From: Anniella stebbinsi
Taxonomy: Eukaryota > Chordata > Lepidosauria > Squamata > Anniellidae
NCBI GenBank assembly: GCA_029215795.1
Contig: JARDYH010000001.1
Coordinates: 181,853,654 to 181,917,653 of the forward strand
DNA: 64,000 bases
Direction of reading: 5' to 3'
Position 1 is the first letter of the stretch, and each line of letters starts with the position of its first letter. Of the stretch, positions 35,549-46,649 are shown piece by piece. The notes below the pieces were generated by a model. The model made no database searches. It was not told the DNA's origin and was given only the letters and a program-made list of their open reading frames with translations. The translations under genes were made by a program, and so were the position numbers.

Positions 35549-35549
35549 C
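34770..35549 (+). mobile_element. L2 LINE 3' end with (ATT)n tail
   Basis: Encodes, with one frameshift near 35,000, the L2 ORF2 tail: DHITPALKSLHWLLISFRVK, FKVLVITFKALHGLGPGYLW and AAPKLWNGLLGEI, then a TAA. The 3' UTR ends ccctgcctcgatctggaggg...gggtaataaataaata and 12 or more ATT units. Near-complete frame suggests moderate age. Confidence 0.85.
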
Positions 35550-38080
35550 ATGCTCTCTCTCTCTCTCACCATATACCCCAAATAGAGAGGTGGGCCTTCA
35601 CCTGTTCTTCAACTCACTACAGGGCCTCGGTAATGAATGAAATGACAAGGAGATGGAGTTCACCCATTCTTTGCTCATATGTCTGTGAGACTGTTGGTCC
35701 AGATGAACTGTGAATCAAGTTGGCCCTTTCCAGCTTGCATCCTTTTTACTCCAAACAGGCCACACCTCTATGCCCTAAGAAAAGAGGGAAAGCATATGCC
35801 TCTTCTCTTCCCCCACTCAAGCCAGCAGCTATGTTTATTTGTTTGTTTCTTGTTCATTTGAAGTATTTTTATGCTTCTTTTCAGCCAAAAAGGCTTCCGG
35901 ACTTCCTTGCATGTAATCAATTAGGCAAGACTTTCCCTAACCACAGGTTTACAGTCTAACAAGACATGACACATACATAAAAAGGAATGGGGAGGGAAGA
36001 GAAGAGAAGAGAAGTAAAAAGAAATCATTTTTTTGTAGGTTTCGTGAAATGGCCCTGCTGCCCCTCTTATCTCCCTTAGTATAAGGCCTACCGGGATGAC
36101 TACTGGCACTGGCGACTGTTGAGGGAGGAGCCTTCATGGAGGAGGTCTTAAGGCCTGGTGGGATGGCCCTGCTCTCCATCTCATCTCCCTCATGTTTAGG
36201 ATGCACCCCTTTCTGAATCTTCCTTCTGAGGATGTTTGTGGGGGAAGCTTTAGAAATCCTCTGCCCTCTTCCCCACAACTCTGGACCCACCTTCAAAAAG
36301 AGGGGAACTTGTGTGGGCCATTCAGTGTCAGGTATGATAGCAGGCTTTGCCTCCATTATAACATTGCCCACAAGTACAGCATGTAACTGTTCCCCATAAG
36401 AATTTATTTATTTATTTGTTTATTTATTTGAATGAATGACAACAATTCTCTAATATAGGGAAATAAGGGGACACAGTCAGTCATATTACTTAATCCTAAC
36501 TAAACCTTTTCCCCACATGGAGTGGCTCCAGCTATTTATTCTGCATAGCATCCATAGTGAGGTAAGGTCTTGCTAAAGCGGGATGCAATGTTGAGAACTG
36601 GATTTTATGTCAGAGCCATTGAATGGCTGTGTAGTTGATGAGGTGAATACTCTTTTCAGCATTCTATTGGTATCAAACCTGAAAATTCTGTTCATCATAA
36701 AATCAAGATAAAAATCAAAATATCCTTCTGAAACTTTCTGTGTTCACCTAAACATATCTTATGTTTCTCCTTTAAGCAGTTCAGATTATATCAAACATTC
36801 ATGGATATTTGTAATGGTATGCCTTTAGCTGGTTTGTTTAGAATCTATTACATAATTCTGAAGTTATAAATAGACATTTTGATCTCTTATATCAGTCCTT
36901 TAACTGAGGGCATTTAGAGTAATTCATGTTGGTTTGGCAGATTGAAGCTTCCTTGGTGGAACCTGCTTTATAAAAGAAAAAAAAATGTCTTTCACTGGAG
37001 AGAGTTGGCTGCAGTTGCATGTATTTGTACCTGTAAGTCAGTGAGTTGCTGCTGCTGTGCATGTGTGTGTGACATGCTGCTGCATGTTGCTTTTTATGTC
37101 TGTGAGTGAGAGAGGGGAAGTTTTCTACATCTCTTTTGCTATCTCTGCTATGTTCACTTGATTTGCAGGCTAAAATAACAGTGGGCCATATTCCATGTTG
37201 GTTACAAACAACCCTGTCTCAGCTTTAGACCCCTCCCTGAAGCTGACAACAATGCTCTGTATACTGCTTGCATTATTGGACAAATACTAAAAGTAGGAAT
37301 AATGTGGGGATAGTAATAAAATGGCTTGTCTTACAGGGTTGATGATGTATTGAAAGTGCAATATAAATGCTAAGTATTATACGGCCATCGTGAACTTAAA
37401 TTTTGCTCCTGAGGGGGCTCATGTCATTCAGTAAATTACTTTTTTAAAAAAAGATACTTTAAGGATGAAAACAATACTTTAGTGTAAGACAAGAATTAAG
37501 GCACTTGCACTTTTACTCATGCACAAAAAAGGAAGGGGGGTGTAAGTTAAGGCACTCACCTTAACCTCTGTACCATAAGCGACACATTGTACAGTCTCAT
37601 ACATTGTACTCAATTAACCACACTTTCCCTTAGTCTTCCAGCACCAATCCTCTTGCTCTACAGGACATGATGGGGGCAGTGTAACACACTGATTCTCTGA
37701 TTTCCATATATGTTTTTATTGGGGTTAGAGAAAAGGGCATTGTTCACTACTGACTGACTACATTGAGTGGTGGGTACCAAGGTTGATAGATAGAGCAGAT
37801 GGGCATTGAGGCATGTACTTATTTCCCCTGAGGCAACGCAAATCTGCAAGAGAAAGGAGGAAATGAATCCTCTAATTATGATTAAATGTGCATAAGGACC
37901 AGGCTTTTTTGCAGGCTGTCTCTGTTTAAAACAAATAAAATCTTAGAATTTAGAAACTGAATAGGGGAGGTGTGATCTAATAAGCTTGAGTAGCTTATTA
38001 GTGTTACCTTTGGTTCAACATACATAAGATTGAATTCTACAGTTTAAGATCCAATATGCAATCTGCATATTAATTTCTGC
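35550..38080. other. Intron sequence, nothing recognised
   Basis: Unique-looking intron with a short TTTA run near 36,395. No transposon motif seen. Confidence 0.4.
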
Positions 38081-38084
38081 ATTG

Positions 38085-38250
38085 CTGCTTGGTTTTATCC
38101 TGCTTGTGCTTTTATATTGTATTTTATGCTACGTTTTTATACTGTTGTTGTTTTATATTTTGAATAGTTGTTATGGTGTTAATTTTTGTGAACCGCCCAG
38201 AGAGCTTCGGCTATTGGGCAGTATAAAAATGCAATAAAGAAATAAATATG
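38085..38250 (+). mobile_element. L2-type LINE 3' tail
   Basis: tttatcctgcttgtgctttt ... gtgaaccgcccagagagctt...ggctattgggcagtataaaa...caataaagaaataaat, the same 3' UTR as at 46,560. Confidence 0.7.
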
Positions 38251-39574
38251 CAAGAGATTTGCTGTCAGAATTTAAAATTTTAAAACATATCTTATTGAAG
38301 TTGGACACAACATTGGGTGGGTGCAAAGAAGTGAAGCTGTAAACAAGTATAACAGGAGAGACTGTAGCACTTGTTTACTGCTTACATGGTGCAAAAGACA
38401 AAGGCGGGCTACTTAACCTACGATTGCCAGTGCCTGCTGAGGCTCCTGCATATGGTTGGGCGACCTGGATGTTATCCACATATTGGTCGTTATGCTCCAA
38501 AAGGGATATGTGCATGTCAAAGCATGTCATTTGCACGTGCTGCCTCACTGCAGTTGCTACAGTGGAGTTTCACCAGCATTGCAAAAAAGCCATCAAAAGT
38601 TGTAGGCTTAAACAGACTTTGCATTATATTTTCCAATACTGTGAAATAAAGGAACTGCTGACTAAGCAGTTTCACTGTGTCCACAGGATGCTTTTTCTGA
38701 ATTATTTCTCCATTTTTATGTTGTTTGGTTACATGTTTATTCCCCCCTTTTACAAAAAAGCTCAGGGCAGAGTTCGGCACACCTTCATTATGATAGATTC
38801 TCTAATTACCATTCCTCACATGTTGAAATTTTTTGTCTTGAGAGCCTGTGGTATTATATATAATGCAACTCTTATGTTAGCTACCAATCTCTCTCTCTCT
38901 CTCTTTCTCTCTCTGTTTCTCCCCCTTAAAGAAAAACTAATTTTGAAGGGATGGGAATAGTGGAGAAAGGAAAGTGAGGGTGCTCAGCTCTTTTCCCCGT
39001 TCCAAAGTGCCCTGTAATTGCTTTTCAGCAATGATATTTGAATCCCCAAAGAGTGGGGGGGGGGGGGGAGCCACTGGAAAGGTGATTAGCAGGGTGAGTG
39101 AATGCTTTGTAAGATAAAAGATGTTCTAGAGCCATATTTACATGTTTTGGTTAGAATGCCCCATGCCATAGAGTTTCCTAATAGGATTGCCAGCTCCTCC
39201 TGACTTCATCATTTCCAGTGGAGCTAACAGAAGGGGGCAATACATGTTCTTCAGAAATCAAGAGATGTGCAAGTGGAGACTACCTGAAGTATATTGCAAG
39301 TTATTCCTTGTACCTTCTGCTCTCCTTGTTGCTGGTAGCATGGAGAGCTGACTTTGCATTAAACCAGCTTTCATTTCTCAGCATTCATGGTCATTGGTCA
39401 CGCTGGCTAGGGCTATTAGGAGTTGAAGTCAAATTTAGTGGGATGCAGCCATATATTTTGATCTATCCACATGACTGTAGTACAAGGCTGGTGCGCTCTA
39501 TGTTGGGAGTGTGTTTTTGAGCAGGCAGGCATGTATTAGGGTGCATTCCTATGCCCACGCTTGTAAGCCTCCTA

Positions 39575-39965
39575 ATTCAGAGAATGCTGAGCATCCGATA
39601 CAGAGCAGGAGGAGTGGCAGAAGCGATATTCACCTCTGCTCTCCTCCCACACTGCAGTTTAGCTAGGTTGACTTTTCACTCATGTAGCTGGGTCTCTGCA
39701 AAGCAGAGAGGAAGGAGGTTGGAGAGACCTGGGGATATGGCATGAGCCGACCTCCTCAGCCCCCTCCCCACCAACTGGTATATGCCCCCCTTTCCCTCAT
39801 CTCTGAGGTTGCCTTTGTGACTTCAGAGAGGCACTCACTATGGTTCTCCCCACGCCCGCTGTAAAGGGGGATGAGAACTTGGATTCCTGGCTCAGAATTC
39901 CTAGGACTCCAAAGTATCCTGTGCCCCCTTTCCCCAGACCCCTGTCTAGGGGCCATAGGGTTGTT
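39575..39965 (+). repeat. Unidentified interspersed repeat (copy 1)
   Basis: Shares blocks in the same order with 42,600-42,890 and 54,100-54,420: a ggaggag start, ctttccctc...tctgaggttgc...cagagaggc, a GC-rich middle, and a tatcctgtg/ctatcctatggc end. No frame; family unknown. Confidence 0.4.
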
Positions 39966-40711
39966 CCCTCCGTGGCGTAGTACAGCATTCATAGGTAGTT
40001 TCCTTGGGAAATGCTAGTGTTGCCTACAGAGGGGAAATACAATTTTACTGTGTGAAATGGGGGGAAAGGATATCTGAAAAAGGGTTTGGACTTCCCCTTG
40101 CCTTTGAACTGCAAATGAAAAATAAGCAGCCTTTTTGACATCATAAAAATATGCTTACTTGTTTCAGTTGTAACGTACTAGAAATGAGGTCTGGCAACAC
40201 AAGATAAGACAACTTTGTCAGACATGAATGTCACATTATTGTAGTTAGTCACCTATTTACCTGTGGCCCCTTGGATCATATCACTTGACTTAGGGCCAAA
40301 CAGGCACAGAAAATTAGAGCGCAAATTTATGTGGATCTATGTTTATTAGAAAATGCTGAATATTTAGATTTCCTTGACTCGGTAACTTTAGAAGGAAAGT
40401 ATTTACTTATAAAAAAGAAAGTAAACGTGTGCAGAGGAGAACTGGCATCTTTCTAGGTGTTTCATCAAACTTCACATCACATACCTAAGATAGGGCATTT
40501 TTTCGCTTTGTTATTTCAGTGACGGAGAACATGCCATAAGAGGCACATTCATATTGGCCGTTCAGCAAGACGATGGATGAGCTGGGATTTGAAAGTAACA
40601 TCTTCCAGGAATGCATATGCCTAGTGACCTTTTGGGGTTGGTGATGGGGATAGAGTTCTATAAATCTAGCTGCAGCCTACACTATAAATCTATCAGCATT
40701 TCATACACAAT

Positions 40712-41219
40712 GGCTCAATTTGGACGACATATTAGGCAATGGAGGGGTAAATAATCTACTGACCGTGCGTTAGGCAGGAGGAGCTCCACAGACTACATGC
40801 TACAGCCGGCGCTGCTCGGAACCAGCAAATCCTCAGCTGCTACGAACTTGCGGCAGCCATTTTGGTTGCAGCCTCTCCTCCCTGTGTCCTCCAGCTGTAT
40901 CCCAGCAGGCACCGTGAGTTCTGCTGGCTGCATAGAGCGGCCGGGGTTTTTTGGCTGCTCTAGGCAGCAGAACTCTATTCCGAAACGGAATAGTCCACAG
41001 AGAGAGGGGGGGCAGAATTCGGATGACACTTTAAACAACGGGGCTTCGGGCTAAACAATGTGCAAGCCCGTTGTTTCGCTCCGTTGTTTAAAGTGCCTGA
41101 TTAACGTACTGTCAGTTGTGTGTGCGTTGTGTGTTGCCCTCCAAATGACACAATAAGCAACACAACTGACGATTGTTCCCCCCCTCCTCCATTGCCTAAT
41201 GTGTCGTCCGAATTGAGCC
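40712..41219. mobile_element. TIR transposon, ggctSaattcggac family (copy 3)
   Basis: Ends ggctcaatttggacgacat...ttaggcaatgga and tccattgcctaatgtgtcg...ccgaattgagcc form a long TIR of about 33 bases. AAT flanks both ends (40,709-40,711 and 41,220-41,222). A second palindrome inside (41,014-41,100, ttcggatgacactttaaac ... ccgttgtttaaagtg) looks like a nested relative. Confidence 0.75.
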
Positions 41220-41589
41220 AATGTTTGAATTGGCAAACTGCAATACATAGACATCTCCTAGACCTAACCATCCACTTGGTTTTACTGACCACGAATCATT
41301 AAAAATAAAGAAGTCAAATACAAAGCTCTTCAATTAGTATTTTGACAAAACAGTAGTTCTTAGTTTGTTTCTGGTTTGAATAATAACGTTTTTAGAATTG
41401 AGAATTGAAAATACGTTGAATCTTCCACACACCTGTTTGCTAACTGGAATCTGGGATCCAAAGGGCTGCTAAGGTTCATTATACTTGTACTTGCATAGCA
41501 GAACTTTTGATCTATTTTCATTGAACACTGGATGGCAATGTTACAAATTGCTTTGAAATTCTCCACAGTTTCAAAAGCAGCTTCTCTTG

Positions 41590-42447
41590 CAGCATGGGGA
41601 ATCTTAACTTGTTCATAAATGATCTGGAAATAGGAGCGAGCAGTGAAGTGGTCACATTTGCCGATGACACCAAATGATTTAAATTATTTAAACAAAAAGG
41701 GATTGTGAGAAGCTCAAAAAGGATCTCTCCAAACTGGGGAAATGAGCATCAAAATGGCAAATGTGGTTCAATGTAAGCAAGTGGAAAGTGATGCAAGTTG
41801 GAAGAAAAAAAATCCCAAGTTCAAGTATAACCTGGTAGGATCTGAGCTAGCAATGACCGACCAGGAAAGAGATCTTGGGGTTGTGGTGGACAGTTCAATG
41901 AAAATGTCAACCCAGTGTGCAGCCCCTGTAAAAAAGGCAAACTCCACGTTAAGCATTATTAGAAAAGGAATTGAGAATAAAACTGCCAGTATCGTACCGC
42001 CTTTATACAAATCTATGGTGTGACCACACTTAGAATACTGTGTACAGTTCTGGTCACCGCACTTAAAAAAGATATTGTAGAACTGGAAAAAGTGCAGAAA
42101 AGGGCAACTAAATTATTAAGGAGCTGGAGCATCTCCCCTATGAGGGAAGGTTACAACAGCTGGGATTGTTTAGCTTGGAAAAAAGGAGGCTAAGGGGAGG
42201 CATGATAGAGGAGTACACAATTATGCATGGTGCGGAGAATGTGGATAGGGAGACATTTTTCTCCCTCTCTCAAAATACTAGAACCCAGGATCATCCCATT
42301 AAGCTGATTGTGGGAGATTCAGGACAAATAAAAGCAAGTACTTCTTCACACCCTGCATAGTTGAACTATGGAATTCACTACCACAAGATGTAGTGATGGC
42401 CACCAATTTGGATGGCTTTAAAGGGGGTTGGATAAATTCCTGGGTTG
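41590..42447 (+). mobile_element. CR1/L3 LINE, RT end to C-terminus
   Basis: Begins ttcataaatgatctggaaat...gtcacatttgccgatgacac (FADDT, the RT active-site box), then frames encoding WKVMQVGR, NLVGSELAMTDQERDLGVVV, KKANSTLSIIRKGIENK and SQNTRTQDHPIKLI. Several shifts. It stops abruptly at ggataaattcctgg, without its 3' UTR. Confidence 0.85.
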
Positions 42448-42599
42448 TCACGAATGCAACAGGGCCAATTCACACTGCCCCAGGGGTGCTTGGTCCCAGG
42501 GTAGTTTAGCGTGACATGCAAACCAGGAACTCTGACTTGACAGGTAGAAACAAGGTAGAGTTATTGGTTCAAATGTCACACTAAACAACCTTGCTTGCA

Positions 42600-42890
42600 G
42601 TTCCCTGAATTGTCATTCCCTGCAAACTGAGCCACTGCTGGGGAATGGAGGAGGAGGAGGAGGAGGGCTGATAGACAGGCTTCCCCAGTCCCCTCCCTGC
42701 CCAGAGAACCGCTCCCTTTCCCTCTTCCATGTTGCTTTTGCAATCTCAGAGAGGCAGCTGCTTCAGCTCCCTCCATACCAGCTGGGAGGGAGATTGGTGG
42801 AGGTGGGGAGCTTGGACTCCTGGGTCCAACGCCAGAGACCAAGGAATCCAAACTATCCTATGGCTTGGCTGACACTGCCTAGGAACCATG
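42600..42890 (+). repeat. Unidentified interspersed repeat (copy 2)
   Basis: See the copy at 39,575. Here the end reads gaatccaaactatcctatgg. No coding capacity. Confidence 0.4.
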
Positions 42891-43399
42891 GGATGCCTCC
42901 CTTAGCCACTATGCTGTAGAAGCAGAGGTCCTATATCTTTTATATTTAATATATTCAGTTCAAATTCGTGTCATAAGCAACAGGCATAAGCAGTAATGGA
43001 ATCATTGATACAGCAGAATTTGGCACCACTTTTAATAAATGAAAATAATACATTAAAGTTTATTTTTCAATAAAGACATATGATTATAGTTCAGTGTTTC
43101 CTGATTTCTTATAAAGTGAACTTGCAGTTATTGAAGTAGGGATCAATAGTGAATTTGATACATTGTGCAAGTTACGGAAAGTTGCTGAAACAATCATAGG
43201 ACAAATATACATAACAGATTTTTTTAATTAACAATTTTTATGCAATCATATCAAAGGTACCTGGCTGTTATAATATACAGCATTATTATATTTCCATACT
43301 GTCCATTAACCGAAGCTTTATGGTCAGTTTACAAGCAAAAATTTAAAACCATAAACTACAACACAGAGTAAAATGTTATATAAAACCATAAGTTTAAAA

Positions 43400-43935
43400 C
43401 AGAATAAAACCAAAGTAGTAACCTAGATAAAAGCCAACAGCAATGCAAAGATCAAAAACTGCTCTAATGCAATTTTTTAAACTGAAGGGCTAAAAGGCCT
43501 GGGAAAATAGGAAAGATCTTCACCGGATGCCAAAAAGACCTCAATGTAGGCGCCAGGCAAGGCTCTCAGTGGAGATCATTCCACAGCTGAGATACCACCA
43601 CTGAAAAGGCCACTCTCCTCACCTCATTTGACAAGCACTTGGAGAAGGGCCTCTGAGGATGATCTAGCATCTGGGCAGGTATATATGGAAGGAAGTAACC
43701 TGGTCACAAGCCTGTTAGGACTTTGTATATAATACCAGCACTTTGAATTTGGCCCAGAAATGGGCTGGCAGCCAGTGCAGGTCATAAAAGCACTAACATG
43801 ACACAGTCATATTGGCAAACACCGTTAACAATCTTGCTGCCTTATTTTGGTTCAGCTGAAGTTTCCAGACTGTTTTCAAAGGCAGCCCCGTGTAATCCAA
43901 TTAAGTTGTCCGAGGGCTTTTACATGCCGGCCCCA
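43400..43935 (-). mobile_element. L2/CR1-like LINE 3' part, reversed
   Basis: Carries blocks typical of reversed LINE tails, such as ttggcccagaaatgggctgg, cagccagtgcaggtc and ttctgctgccttattttggttc-like wording (44-kb side), as also seen in the 44,575-45,225 and 49,760-50,270 copies. Frame too decayed to read a protein. Confidence 0.5.
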
Positions 43936-44570
43936 ATGACATGGTAAAACCATCTGAGGCCGGCTGTAATATATTTACTAGGCACTTCCAGAATAAAATC
44001 TTCAGCATCCGTCAGGACTCAGACTCCAGCGTTATAGCAGGTGAATCTAGTGAGGTATCCAGAGCACAGGTTTGTCCTGTTTTCTTGGATGAGTTTCAGC
44101 TGGTGCAGCTCGATGACGTGGACAAGGTGCTTGGACAGGTTCGTGCAACCACCTCTGTATTGGATCCTTGCCCCTCTTGGCTTATAAAAGCTAGCAGGGA
44201 TGGAACAGCCGGCTAGGCCAGGGAAGTGATTAATGCCTCTCTGCGAGGGAGTGGTCCCAGGCCGCCTGAAAGAGACGGCAGTGAGACCATTCTTGAAGAC
44301 AGCTTCCCTGGACCTGGAAAACCTTAATAATATAGGCCAGTGGCAAATGTTCTATTCCTGGGCAAGGTCCTTGAGCGGGTGGTTGCAGGCCAGCTCCAGA
44401 CACTCTTGGATGAGACTGATTATCTGGATCCATTTCAGTCGGGTTTCAGGCCTGGCTTTGGCATGGATACAGCCTTGGTCGCCCTGTATGATGACCTATG
44501 TCGGGAGAAAGACAGGGGGAGTGTGGCTGTGTTGATTCTCCTTGATCTCTCAGTGGCTTTCGATATATTA

Positions 44571-44575
44571 TTATC

Positions 44576-44612
<37 letters not shown>

Positions 44613-45225
44613 TATTATTGCTAACCCGCCTCTCCCTCTGGATCGAGGCGGGGAACAACAATAAATATAAATACAAGAATAATAAAATAGATAAAACATT
44701 AAAACAAATAAAAACAAATACATTATTAAAAACATCTTAAAATTCAACTGGATAGGCCTGACGGAAGATTGTTGAATCTCCTCCGGTAGGCCATTCCACA
44801 GTTACTGATTGGAGTAAATTCTTCCCAGAGGACCTGAGTGTGCGGGGCGGATTATACAGGAGAAGCAATCCCGCAGGTAACCTAACCCCAAACCATGTAA
44901 GGCTTTAAAGGTAATGACCAACACTTTATACTTCATCCGGAAACTAATTGGCAGCCAGTGGAGTGATTTTAAGACTGGTGTTATGTGGTCACCCCTAGGT
45001 GTATCGGTGACCAACCTGGCTGCCATATTTTGAAGTAGTTGAAGTTTCCGGACTAGGCACAGAGGTAGCTGTATGTACAGCGCATTGCAGAAGTCGAGCC
45101 TCGAAGTTACCAGTGCGTGCACTACCGTCTTTAGGTCTTCCAACTCTAGGAAGGAGCGCAGCTGGTATATCAGTCGAAGCTTGATAATAGGCACTCCTGG
45201 CCATCGCATCTATCTGGGCTGTCAT
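44571..45225 (-). mobile_element. L2 LINE 3' end, reversed, nested in the + strand L2
   Basis: Starts with (ATT)n and aacccgcctctccctctgga, the reversed L2 tail. The minus strand encodes LEDLKTVVHALVTSRLDFCN, ALYIQLPLCLVRKLQLLQNM and LKSLHWLPISFRMKYKVLVI with few defects. It interrupts the host L2 immediately after its RT motif A (SVAFD), near 44,570. Confidence 0.85.
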
Positions 45226-45425
45226 TTGGAGCGATGGTATGGTATCCTTCTGGGGCGACTGGCTGAGTTGGGAGTGGGAGGCACTGCATTGCAGTGGTTC
45301 TGCTCCTACTTGACGGGTCAGCTCCACAAGTTGGTGCTTGGAGAACATTGCTCGGCCCGTGGATTCTCCAGTATGGGGTTCTGCAGGGGTCAGTCTTGTC
45401 CCCCATGCTGTTCAACATCTACATG

Positions 45426-45569
45426 TTCTTCTTCGTGGTCTCTGTGCAGTCACACATATGGGCTCGCGCCGGCGCCGAGCTCGCTTCGGGAAACTTCTAA
45501 GTAGTTAGGATTTCTGGCGGGAACCCCTCCCCCCACCGTCCTACCGCGCATGCTCAGGGTCCCGCCTAC
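45426..45569 (+). mobile_element. Solitary DIRS terminal repeat
   Basis: 144 bases matching the left ITR of copy D from its first base (ttcttcttcgtggtctctgt...) through tggcgggaacccctcccccc to cagggtcccgcctac. Flanked by CTACATG on the left (45,419-45,425) and by ATG directly after its final CTAC, so a 7-base repeat spans both borders. It interrupts the L2 between FNIYM and the next RT block. No other DIRS sequence accompanies it. Confidence 0.85.
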
Positions 45570-46649
45570 ATGATACCGTTGAGTGCGGTCATCCGGAGTT
45601 TTGGAGTGCGTTACCATCAGTACGCTGATGACACGCAGCTCTATTTCTCCTTTTCAACTTCATCAGGACAATGAACTGGATGAGGGCTAATAAACTGAAA
45701 CTCAATCCAGACAAGACTGAGGTCCTGTTAGTGGGTGGTTCCGCTGACCGGATGGAGGGTGTTCAACCTGTTCTGGATGGGGTTGCACTCCCCTTGAAGG
45801 AGCAGGTTCATAGCTTGGGGGTTCTCCTAGAACCATCTCTGTCACTTGAGGCTCAGGTGGCCTCGGTGGCATGGAGTGCCTTCTACCAACTTTGGTTGGT
45901 GGCCTAGCTATGCCCCTATCTGGACATGGATAACCTGGCTTCAGTTGTCTATGCTCTGGTAACCTCTAAGTTAGATTACTGCAATGCACTTTACTTGGGG
46001 CTGCCTTCGAAGATGGTTCAGAGGCTGCAGTTTATGCAAAGTGCCGCGGCCAGATTGATAACTGGGACCAGAAGGTTTGAGCATATAAGACTTACTCTGG
46101 CCCGCTTGCATTGGCTGCCTGTATGTTTCCGAGCCCGATTCAAGGTGCTGGTTTTAACCTATAAAGCCTTACATGGCTTGGGACCACAATACCTGATGGA
46201 ACACCCTTTCTGACATGAACCTAGCCGGACACTACATTCAACATCTAAGGTCATCCTCTGAGTGCCTACTCCGATGGAAGCTCGGAGGTCGGCAACAAGG
46301 GAGAGGGCCTTCTCTGTGGTGGCCCCCCAATTGTGGAATGATCTCCCTGATGAAACCCGCCTGGCACCAACATTGTTATCTTTTCGGCGCCAGGTCAAAA
46401 CTTTCCTCTTCTTCCAGGCATTTAGCAATATCTGATGGGCCTGGGTTTGTTTTGTTTTTTAGGCATATAGCTTTTTAAAGTTATAGTGGTTTTAAATGTA
46501 AGTGTATATTGTGGGTATATTATAATTTTTGTGTATTGTTTTTAATTGTTTTAATCTTATGTAAACTGCCCAGAGAGCTTCGGCTATGAGGCAGTATACA
46601 AATGTAATAAATAAATAAACAAATATAAGAACATAGATAACTGTAGCTA

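Larger units (their letters stand above)
43940..46620 (+). mobile_element. L2 LINE, + strand, with two nested insertions
   Basis: Before the first insertion: FLDEFQLVQLDDVDKVLGQV, DPCPSWLIKA, DPFQSGFRPGFGMDTALVAL and VLILLDLSVAFD (RT motif A). After it: WNGILL-like RT, SVLSPMLFNIYM, then (after the DIRS ITR) YADDTQL in another frame, MNWMRANKLKLNPDKTEVLL, VTSKLDYCNALYLGLPSKMV and FKVLVLTYKALHGLGPQYL, ending in the 3' tail gtaaactgcccagagagctt...aataaataaa. Host sequence resumes precisely across both insertions. Confidence 0.88.
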
